A stretch of 64,000 nucleotides of DNA from Luidia sarsii (taxonomy: Eukaryota > Echinodermata > Asteroidea > Paxillosida > Luidiidae). The notes below the pieces were generated by a model. That model worked only from the letters and a program-made list of their open reading frames with translations. It made no database searches and was not told where the DNA came from. The translations under genes and the position numbers were made by a program. The number at the start of each line of letters is the position of its first letter. Position 1 is the stretch's first letter. Location of the stretch: NCBI GenBank assembly GCA_949987565.1, contig OX465102.1:9740212-9804211 (forward strand), given 5' to 3'. Of the stretch, positions 55,985 through 64,000 are shown piece by piece.

Positions 55985-56855
55985 TCTTAGAAGACCGTAC
56001 ACAGACGGTCCTGACAGTAATTGGAAATAATGACGTGGATCAGCAAGTGTCAAGTTACGTTGCTTTAAAGAAGCCATAGGTATACACTTTTTTGACAACT
56101 GTATTGCGCTTATGAATAACTGAGGGTTCTGAACTTTGATTAAGAAAGCAGAAGGGAATAGAAATCGTATTAATTTTTTCATCTTCATTATGTTGGAAAT
56201 AATAACCAAGAGTCCAAATAATTATGAGGTCATTATATTTCTTTAAAAAATTGTCTTTTTGAGAACAATGCACGTGACATGAATTTAAAGGTACCTGCTT
56301 GGAAAGAACTCGTTACTGTCACTTTATCTGCTGCCACGTAACATGTGTGTAAAGTTGTGGTTTTCCGCTTGCGGTTTAGAACACGATTTTTGTCAACAAT
56401 TCAATTTGCTGCTTCCCTCAATCTATATGATATCCGAATTTGTACAGTTTGATCAATGATCATCAGCTTCGGGTGGTCTTCAATAATAATGTGTCAGTGT
56501 AATGCGTCACTTGACATTAAAGCTGCATTATTTTAACTTGGAAGAGTTATCGTATTGTACATGTTGCTTCAGGTTGAAACTTTGCTTGAGTTTAGAATCG
56601 ACAATATTGAAGGTAAAATTTAACTGACATGACATGATTTTCACGTCAAACCTCACTAACATGTTCACTTGAACAATTTTGTACATACATGCCATTGTAC
56701 TGCGCCATGCATAATAATTATGGCTTACGGAAGTATTTTAGTGTGCTGCACCCTTTACTCGCGACGAAATCCAAAAGCCCGCCGTCAACGGCCATGCCCC
56801 GTAATTTTAATCGGGTTCGCTAACATGTATCAGATGTCCGTAACTGTTGCGTAAC
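55985..56855. other. No gene recognised
   Basis: AT-rich DNA with short unconvincing frames only. Confidence 0.4.
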
Positions 56856-56857
56856 AC

Positions 56858-57078
56858 AAGTGGCCTTGTGTGAAAGACACTCGCCTGCCAACGTGTAGGT
56901 TCGTAGTTCGATCCCGGGGGTATTTGTAACTGATTTTTTTTCTCAGCACGGTAGTGCGGTATATAATAAGGTGTTTAAAAAACTCCCGCAAACACCAACG
57001 TCGCATGTGGCGCAGCTAGATGGGTCGCTGTGACGCTGGGACTGTCCTCGTAATCCAGGTTCGCGTCTTCGTACAGGG
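56858..57078 (+). repeat. tRNA-like SINE, copy 1
   Basis: Head with box A-like TGGCCTTGTGTGAAAGACAC and box B-like TAGTTCGATCCCGGGGG, then a body with TTTTTTTCTCAGCACG, CTCCCGCAAACACCAACGTC and CTCGTAATCCAGGTTCGCG. The same head and body recur at 57594. Internal Pol III boxes plus a shared unrelated body indicate a SINE. Confidence 0.65.
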
Positions 57079-57079
57079 A

Positions 57080-57590
57080 CACATGCGTTTGGTCGACTCG
57101 GTGGCCAAGGTCTAGGGGCCGCTGTGTTTCCTCCCTCACATGGCGCAGGGTCTACGGGCCTATATGGATGAGGGCAGGGAAGGACGTGCGGTGGACCGGT
57201 ACCGAGGCCTTAAGAGCTCTAATAGATCCGTGCACACGGGACGAACCTGGAGGTCCCGGGGATCTGAAAGCTTGGTCTGACACCGCATAACTTTTTTTCT
57301 CGAAAACTTGTGTTTCGTGCTCGTTTTTTCTATTCATTTTTAGCTGTTTGGTCTTCCGAAACAGCTTTTGTTTTCGTTTTTTTTTCTATACATTTTTTTT
57401 TTCTCCCCTCTTTTGTCCATCTGTTTTGGTCTTCCGAAACGGCTCTTGTCTTCGTTCTGTTTTGTTTTCCTATTCAACTTTTTTCTTAGTTGTTTCGGTC
57501 TTTCAAAAACAGCTCTTGTTTTCGTTTTTTGTTAATACCCTTTTTCACTTTTTTTTTAACGTGTAAGATATCCGAAACTGTTGTAGTAGA
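57080..57590. repeat. Spacer with a diverged tandem T-rich repeat
   Basis: From about 57345 a roughly 75-bp T-rich unit occurs three times with changes (GGTCTTCCGAAACAGCTCTTG, then TTCGTTTTTT). No gene. Confidence 0.5.
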
Positions 57591-57593
57591 AAA

Positions 57594-57794
57594 CTGGTGT
57601 GAAAGACGCTCGACTGCCAACGTGTAGGTTCATGGTTCGATCCCGGGGGTATTTTTCACTTATTTTTTTCTCAGCACGACTGTGCTGTATAAAGTGTTTA
57701 AAATACTCCCGCAAACACCAACGTCGCATGTGGCACATCTCGATTGGTCGGTGTGATGCTGGGACTCTCCTCGTAATCCAGGTTCGCGTCTCCG
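57594..57794 (+). repeat. tRNA-like SINE, copy 2
   Basis: Head and body as copy 1 (GTGTGAAAGACGCTCGACTGCC, GGTTCGATCCCGGGGG, CCCGCAAACACCAACGTCGC). It ends at TTCGCGTCTCCG, where the second THAP-bearing element begins, so that element inserted into this SINE. Confidence 0.65.
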
Positions 57795-58349
57795 TATAGA
57801 CCCGTCTTCGATGACGTCAACGTTTTGTTTATCGGCCATCTTGGATTACACACATGAGCACGTCGTCACCGTCGTTACTAAGTCAGCTGTGCATACAAAC
57901 AACTCCACATGCACGGCGGCAAGTTTTGAACTCGTCGTAGTTGTACTACTACTACTACTGCGTTTTACTATAGTATTACTAGTTGTGCCATGGAGGAATC
58001 TCTTTTTATTCCTCCGTGGTTGTATCATGGATTGGAGATACTTGTTTTGTTGAAAGATGATTAACTTTTGCACTGTCCTTGGCTGTGGAAGCAGGGGGGA
58101 TCGTGATAAGAAATAATTTTATCGTTTACCCGCTGTACTGACAAGAGAAGGTGACGCAACTCGAACTCTTTCGCTAAAAAGATGGACGAAATGGTTGTCG
58201 CGGGTTAATTGTGTACGAATCTATTTCAGGAATAAAGCCGAGAATGTCGAGAGAACTGTAATAAGCCGACCGTGCAGCATTCGAATTCGCCATGATGACT
58301 AACGTAACGTTAAACGAACACAATCGTGCAAGCGAAAGCGTATGTGTGT
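57795..58349 (+). mobile_element. TIR element with a broken THAP domain, copy 2, truncated
   Basis: Matches 48488-49028 but lacks the right inverted end because the gypsy-type LTR starts at 58350. The THAP frame from the ATG at 58057 reads MINFCTVLGCGSRGDRDKK, then a TAA, then FYRLPAVLTREGD in the same frame. This copy therefore keeps the G run that copy 1 lost and has only the stop before the RLP motif. Confidence 0.75.
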
Positions 58350-58877
58350 TGTAGTGGATGTTACTCATCAATTTTATTCATCCAACAGTTTTATTTCATC
58401 AAATAATTTGTTCTACTTTGTTTTCTTCTAACAGCCAAGGAATCAGCTGATTTACTTTAAAATATTTCTTATTTAACCACAGGCTTTCCCCCACTGCATT
58501 TCTCTTACTTTACAAATCTCTGTGCAACCACACCCTTTGAAATGTATTCCTTTGTGCACTTCTGGACTCAGACAGCTCATTCAATTAGTTCTAATTTTAG
58601 TTCGCCAGGAAAGCACACTATTCCAGTGGCAGTACTGTAGTAAACACAACAATGCTAAGCTCTGCCCTTACTGTTCATTTGCTTTATTATTCACCTAACC
58701 ACAGACCAGACAGGCAGATTTTCTTTATTATGTGTGTACATCTCTGTGTGGACCTCAGTAAAAAAAAAAAGCCCTCTGAGGGGCCACTCTGCTTCCAGCT
58801 TGCAACGAATTAACAGTGTACCGTGTATGTCTCTGCAGTATTTCCTTAGTAATTAGTAGATGCCTTAAATATCTACA
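58350..58877 (+). repeat. 5' LTR of a decayed Ty3/gypsy element
   Basis: Starts TGTAGTGGATG and ends ATATCTACA: the inverted TGTAG/CTACA ends are typical of LTRs, and a primer site follows. Non-coding. No matching 3' LTR exists in the window, so the element is incomplete. The start lies inside the second THAP-bearing element, so this insertion is younger than that one. Confidence 0.78.
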
Positions 58878-58878
58878 T

Positions 58879-58896
58879 TGGTGACCCAGACATCGA
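58879..58896 (+). other. Primer binding site of the gypsy element
   Basis: TGGTGACCCAGACATCGA starts two bases after the LTR. TGGTGACCC is a common primer-site start in animal gypsy elements. The priming tRNA is not identified. Confidence 0.5.
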
Positions 58897-58953
58897 GCCA
58901 CAACTACTGTGTTGAACAGTTAGGAAGTTTTGCTCTCCTGGCTATCAGACATT

Positions 58954-59837
58954 ATGGACTAGAAAACTACTGATAGGCCTACGTCTACATTTACAGCACC
59001 TCATGTCGCTGCAGTTGCATTGAAGCTTCCACCATATTGGCCAAACGACCCGGCAGTATGGTTTGCGCAGGTCGAGGCGCAATTCACCACCAGGGGCATC
59101 ACCTTGGAAGAGACAAGTTCGCCTACATTGTGTCAGCACTGCAGCCGGAATTTGCACAGGAGGTCAGGGACATATTAATGAACCCTCCCCAGGACACACC
59201 GTACACACACCTTAAAGCCGAACTGATTCGCAGAACATCAGCTTCAGAGCAGAAACGACTTCAGCAGCTGCTAACTCAAGAAGAACTGGGAGACAGAAAG
59301 CCATCCCAACTGCTTCGTAGAATGGAACAACTGCTTGGAAATGACCACCTTAATGAAACCATCTTCAAACAGTTGTTTTTACAGCGACTGCCCCACCATG
59401 TGCAAACAATCCTCGCATCAAGCCGTGATAAAATGACAGTGACACAACTGGCAGACCTCGCAGATAAGATAATGGAGGTCGGACCAGTGAGCATTGTGTC
59501 TTCAGTTCAAGCGGCCTCGCCATCTGCTGCTGCTTCGGACATTTCACATCTCAAGCAACAGCTAGACAAATTAACGGTGCAGGTGCAATCGTTGACTACT
59601 CAACTCCAACGAGAACGCGGACGTTCCCCTAATAGACGGCCATATCACCAGAACAGACAGCGCAGCAGAAGTAGTAGCCAGAAGCATCCTTTTTGCTGGT
59701 ATCACTGGAAATATGGCACCGGTGCTCGTAAATGTGCATCGCCATGCAGTTTCAACCAAGTATCTGCATCTTCTGATGAGGCACGACTGTCGTCTAGTAC
59801 CCATGGCCAGGGAAACGACAGATCCAGCCGGGACTAA
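58954..59837 (+). pseudogene. Gypsy gag (broken)
   Basis: A structural capsid-like protein. From the ATG at 58954 the frame meets a TAG at codon 3, then continues with [20 protein letters not shown], a hallmark of this gypsy Gag family. A one-base loss near 59100 shifts it into the frame that runs to 59837 ([43 protein letters not shown]). A Cys-rich end (CWYHWKYG..CASPC) resembles the truncated zinc motif of these Gags. Both lesions inactivate it. Confidence 0.82.
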
Positions 59838-59872
59838 GAGCGACCACCCGAGCTGAGGGAAATTATGGTCGT

Positions 59873-62830
59873 TTGTTCTACATTCATGACCGCACCAGTG
59901 GAACTCGATTTTTAGTGGATACGGGTGCTGAGGTCAGCATTATCACTCCCTCACCAATGGACAGACGACGGAATGGAAGGTCAGAATTTCGTTTACAAGC
60001 AGTAAACAAATCCCCCATTCCCACCTACGGTGAGCGCTCACTCACTCTGGATCTTGGCCTCCGGAGGACTTTTCGATGGATTTTTGTGATTGCCAACCTC
60101 CACACACCAATTATTGGAGTTGATTTCTTGAAGGAGTTGGGTCTAGTCGTGGACGTCAAGAACCGCAGACTCCTCGATTCAACAACGAAGCTCGCAGTCA
60201 ACGGCATTCACGCTTCACTTCACACGCAATCCATTGGCCCTATGTTTTCACATTCTCCAGCCACTGGTAGTGATAGTTATGCGGCCATTTTGAAGGAGTA
60301 TCCAGACATCACTCGCCCTGACTACCGCACCAAAGCCATCAAACATTCCGTCACACATCACATTGTGACAACCGGACCACCAGTTTCTTCTCGCCCCCGC
60401 CGATTAGCTTCAGCTCGCCTGATAATTGCTCGAGCGGAGTTTGAGCATATGCAGGAACTGGGCATCATCAGACCATCCAGCAGTAATTGGGCATCTCCTC
60501 TACACATGGTCCCGAAATCTACGCAGGGGGACTGGCGCCCATGCGGGGATTACCGTTTGCTCAATGCTCAAACCGTACCAGACCGCTACCCAGTTCCACA
60601 TATACATGACTTCTCGGCAGCTCTGAATGGCAAGAAGATCTTCTCGAAGATAAATTTGGTCAAGGCATACCACCAGATCCCCGTCGAACCAGCTGACATT
60701 CCGAAAACTGCAGCTACAACACCGTTTGGTCTCTACGAGTTCGTAAGAATGCATTTCGGACTCCGCAACGCAGCTCAATCCTTCCAACGTTTCATGGATG
60801 AAGTAGTTCGGGGTTTGCCGTTTGTCTTCTTGTACATCGACGACATGCTGGTCGCTAGTTCAACTGAGGAAGAACATGAGAAACACCTCCATCTTCTATT
60901 CTCTCGCCTACGTGAGTACGGTATCGTTCTTAACCCTGCCAAGTGTGTATTTGGTGCGAGTTCCCTCGTATTCTTGGAGCATCATGTCAACGCAAAAGGC
61001 ATTCAACCCACTGAGAAGCGAGTGAAGGATATCCGGGAATTTGCTCGACCTACATCAATTCGTCAACTCCGCCGTTTTCTCGGACTTGTCAACTTTTACC
61101 GACGGTTTATCCCCAAGGCAGCAACCATCCTCACACCACTCACTGATATGCTCCGCAATCAGCCAAAGCGTTCGAGCAAGACAGTAGAGTGGACGGAGGC
61201 AACTATGCATTTGAGGTGGCAAAGGAAGAACTCGCGAAGTCCACCTTGCTTGTCCATCCTTCAGCTGATCTGAAGACAAGCTTGATGGTGGATGCATCGG
61301 ACGTAGCAGTTGGTGGCGTACTTCAACAGTTCTCTCATGGCATATGGAAACCTATCGCATTCTTTTCACAGCGACTCAAGGCTGCAGAAATGCGATACAG
61401 CACCTTTGGCAGGGAACTGTTAGCTGTGTATCTTGCGATTCGACATTTCTGCTACTTCTTGGAAGGACGGCAGTTCAATGTCTACACTGATCACAAGCCG
61501 CTAATATACGCCTTGAGATCGAAACCTGACCGCCATTCTCCGAGAGTAATCCACCAATTAGACTTCATATCGCAGCATACGTCAGATATTCAGCACGTTC
61601 ACGGTGTAGTCAACACGGTAGCTGATACACTGTCGCGACTGCATGTGAATGCCCTACATACATCATTTACAATCGACTTCGACCAGCTTGCAGCCGATCA
61701 GACCGATGATGAGTGGGAAGAGATTCAAAAATCGCCATCTCTGACATTCAAAGCAGTACCACGGCCATCAAGCAATGGACTGATATGGTGTGACGTATCA
61801 ACAGGCCATGAAAGACCATATGTCCCAAAGAAACATCGCCATATGGTATTTGAAGCTTTGCATAATATGTCACATCCTGGGATTCGTTCTACACAATCTA
61901 TGATAAAGTCACGCTTCATTTGGTCAACTATCAACAAGGACATTCGCAATTGGGCTCGTTCATGTTTATCTTGTCAACGTTCGAAAGTTCACCGGCACAT
62001 AAAGACACCACTTGGCACCTACACTGCACCATATGCAAGATTCAGTTACATCAATGTGGACTTGGTGGGACCGCTCCCTCCATCGAATGGATTTTCCTAC
62101 CTACTTACATGTGTCGATCGTTTCGCAAGATGGGCCGAAGCTTTTCCGATTTCTGATATTTCTGCAGAAACTAATGCAAAGACTCTCGTCCACGAATGGA
62201 TTTCAAGATTCGGCGCACCGTCCATCATTACTACAGACAGGGGGACACAGTTTGAATCCCAGCTCTTTCAAGCGCTAACATCACTTCTTGGGAGTTCTCG
62301 CACACGCACTACTGCATACCACCCTGCAGCCAATGGGATCGTGGAACGGTTTCATCGTCAGCTCAAGGCAGCGCTTCGTGCGCAGTCTGATCCCAGCAAA
62401 TGGCAGGAATTTCTCCCAATTGTACTGTTGGGCATCAGAGCAACTGTGAAAGAGGATCTGGGCTGCACACCCGCAGAACTGGTGTATGGAACTACACTGA
62501 AAGTTCCAGGTCAATTGGTGGCACCAGCAACTCAAGACTCCTTCTTGGATCCCAGCAACTACATTCATCGTCTGCGTAGCTACATGGCCAACGTCATCCC
62601 TGCACACACGCGCTCACAAACTACGACATCACATGTGCCACCTGATTTGCAAAATTGCTCGCATGTGTTTATCAGGTGTGATTGCTCACGACCATCACTT
62701 CAACCACAATATGACGGACCTTACAGAATAGTTCGTAGGACTCCAAAGTTCTTCATATTGGATATAAAGGGGAAGAATAAATCTGTCAGTGTGGATAGGC
62801 TCAAATTGCTTATCTTCCCCCTGATACAGA
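59873..62830 (+). pseudogene. Gypsy pol (frameshifted)
   Basis: Order protease, reverse transcriptase, RNase H, integrase: the standard Ty3/gypsy arrangement. Protease [10 protein letters not shown] near 59910; RT with [22 protein letters not shown] and [11 protein letters not shown] near 60829; RNase H with [12 protein letters not shown] and YTDHKPL; integrase with an H-H-C-C finger (ending CLSCQRSK), [17 protein letters not shown] and GIVERFH supplying D, D and E. A one-base loss near 61200 splits it between RT and RNase H (frames 59873-61273 and 61189 onward). The second frame runs on into a Penelope-like fragment, so its last 60 or so residues are foreign. Confidence 0.85.
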
Positions 62831-62889
62831 CGAGGACAATTCATCTCCTTATCATCCAACCCCTCCATTGGACACTTATTCATCACATC

Positions 62890-63540
62890 CAGGAAATAGA
62901 CTCTTTTAATGGACATTCTTCTGGAACTACCCACATGACCTATGGCTCTATCACGTGCACTACCTCAAACATCATATACCTCAGCTCTTGTAGAGTTTGT
63001 AATATTCAGTATGTTGGCGAGACCAAAAACACCATCAAAAAAACGTATCTATGGCCATAGGTCTACCATCAAAACCGGTAAAATGGACACCGCTGTTGGG
63101 TATCACTTCAATCTCCCTGATCATTCGATATCAGATATGAGTGTTCTGGGCATAGAATCACTTGGTCACCGTAGTAGAGCTGTCCGTCTTAGCCGTGAGA
63201 AAATGTGGATGAAGCTTTCTGATAATCCTTCTTTTGTGTTCAGTCCTTCACACTTCTCTCTTTGATCTAATCCCTACCCTACTCCTTGCCCTTCTCTTTG
63301 ATCTTTCCCCCTCTTCTCACTAATCCCTACCCTACTCCTTGCCCTTCCCTTTGATCTCTCCCTACCAGCTTCACTCTTAGTCCTTTGTTTCTCATCCGTG
63401 TCCTATTCACTCTCTTCCCTTCCTTCATGTACATGTATCTGTTTTGTCCTTGTCACTCTGCCTTTGAGAAAGGTCCTGCTAGGATCGAAACGTCAGGCCC
63501 ACTAAATTTTAAGATATTTTGTTTGATTCGATGTTTGGTT
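62890..63540 (+). mobile_element. Penelope-like element fragment 3, GIY-YIG end
   Basis: Endonuclease C-terminus: [29 protein letters not shown], then after a frame change near 63035 [22 protein letters not shown] and REKMWMK. The following noncoding tail repeats a pyrimidine-rich unit (TTTGATCTTTCCCCC, CTAATCCCTACCC), then the terminal block with a hammerhead-like motif at 63458-63498. It is truncated at nearly the same 5' point as fragment 1 (AGGAAATAGAC) and abuts the gypsy pol. Confidence 0.82.
63460..63498 (+). ncRNA. Hammerhead-ribozyme-like motif at Penelope-like 3' end
   Basis: Reads GCCT (helix I), TTGAGAA (core box 1), GGTCCT-GCT-AGGATC (helix II with one G-U pair), GAAA (core box 2), CG, TC cleavage triplet, then AGGC (helix I). 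Standard hammerheads have CUGANGA in box 1; here core positions 3 and 8 are U and A, not C and G, so the tertiary pair can still form. Helix III is minimal (ACGT, self-complementary), as in hammerheads thought to act as dimers. Penelope-like elements are known hosts of hammerheads. Activity is untested. Confidence 0.5.
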
Positions 63541-63830
63541 TCTTTGAAAAGTACGTGAAAACCGGGTTTACAGACCACTCCGCCGGTGGATTTTGACCCT
63601 AATTAGCTTAAATCTCAGCGGGGGTATGAAATACACCGAGGCACATGTTTGCCTTGATGCAATGCGCAACGTGCAGAAAGCCATATCTTTGTGTACAAAA
63701 GTAGGCGAACGAAGTCAGTGACTTTTTGGCCCATAACTACAGTTTTTTCTGTCATGCCAACTTGGTGCGTTGCTGCTACGTGTAGTTAAACTACCAATTA
63801 TCGTGTGAGTTTAACTTGTTTCCAACCGAA
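63541..63830. other. No gene recognised
   Basis: No repeat or coding feature recognised. Confidence 0.4.
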
Positions 63831-63833
63831 CAA

Positions 63834-64000
63834 GCCAGAGTTGCTCAGTTGGGGGTGGGGCTCGTCCGCTTCGACGGTCGTGGATGTGGGCATTGGGGGA
63901 TAGCTGGGCCAGAGTTGCTCAGTTGGGGGCGGGGCTCGTCCGCTTCGGCGGTCGTGGATGTGGGCATTGGGGGATAGCTGGGCCAGAGTTGCTCAGTTGG
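63834..64000 (+). repeat. 74-bp minisatellite, at least 2.2 units, continues past the window
   Basis: Units start GCCAGAGTTGCTCAGTTGGG at 63834, 63908 and 63982. They are GC-rich and differ by only a few bases (for example GGGGGTGGGG versus GGGGGCGGGG), so the array is recent. Its full length is not seen. Confidence 0.92.

Overview
This is a gene-poor, repeat-dense stretch of an animal nuclear genome. The evidence is a spliced gene structure (TATA box, non-coding first exon, GT-AG intron), a rhodopsin-class GPCR, very long microsatellites, and LTR, LINE, Penelope-like and terminal-inverted-repeat (TIR) elements. The intact LTR element at 8.9-16.8 kb has its integrase upstream of reverse transcriptase. 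That is the Gmr1-like arrangement, described from deuterostomes. Together with Penelope-like and THAP-domain mobile sequences it points to a marine invertebrate deuterostome such as an echinoderm, hemichordate or lancelet. I cannot fix the species.

Layout. 0-8.9 kb: unique sequence with small TIR elements, including a clear 493-bp element with 9-bp target duplications at 3.8-4.3 kb, a GTA microsatellite and about 122 copies of the pentamer GAGTA. 8.9-16.8 kb: a young, apparently intact Gmr1-like retrotransposon with near-identical LTRs, embedded in duplicated GAT arrays. 17.3-18.5 kb: a single-exon GPCR gene on the minus strand with a polyglutamine tract in its third intracellular loop and a roughly 500-bp CAA-rich repeat upstream. 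20-32 kb: MITEs, a 1-kb purine-only GA tract, and Penelope-like fragments with hammerhead-like 3' ends. 32.3-48.5 kb: a tandem segmental duplication (units A and B, start of C). Each full unit carries a two-exon gene for a small secreted, acidic, serine-rich protein, and a tRNA-Ser-like sequence lies in each intron. 48.5-49.1 kb and 57.8-58.3 kb: two copies of a TIR element carrying a broken THAP domain. 50.1-55.7 kb: a full-length but mutated L1/Tx1-type LINE with an 11-bp target duplication. 58.35-62.85 kb: a decayed conventional Ty3/gypsy element with one LTR, joined at its 3' side to a Penelope-like fragment. The window ends in a 74-bp minisatellite.

How the parts relate: host genes with good support are the GPCR and the two secreted-protein paralogues; nearly all else is mobile or simple-sequence DNA, often nested. 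The most interesting signals are (i) the hammerhead-like motif shared by three Penelope-like copies, in which core positions 3 and 8 are U and A instead of C and G, a pair-preserving change; (ii) the GAT-array duplication in place of a short target duplication around the Gmr1-like element; and (iii) the duplicated secreted-protein genes, whose proteins differ mainly by expansion of a 21-bp in-frame repeat.
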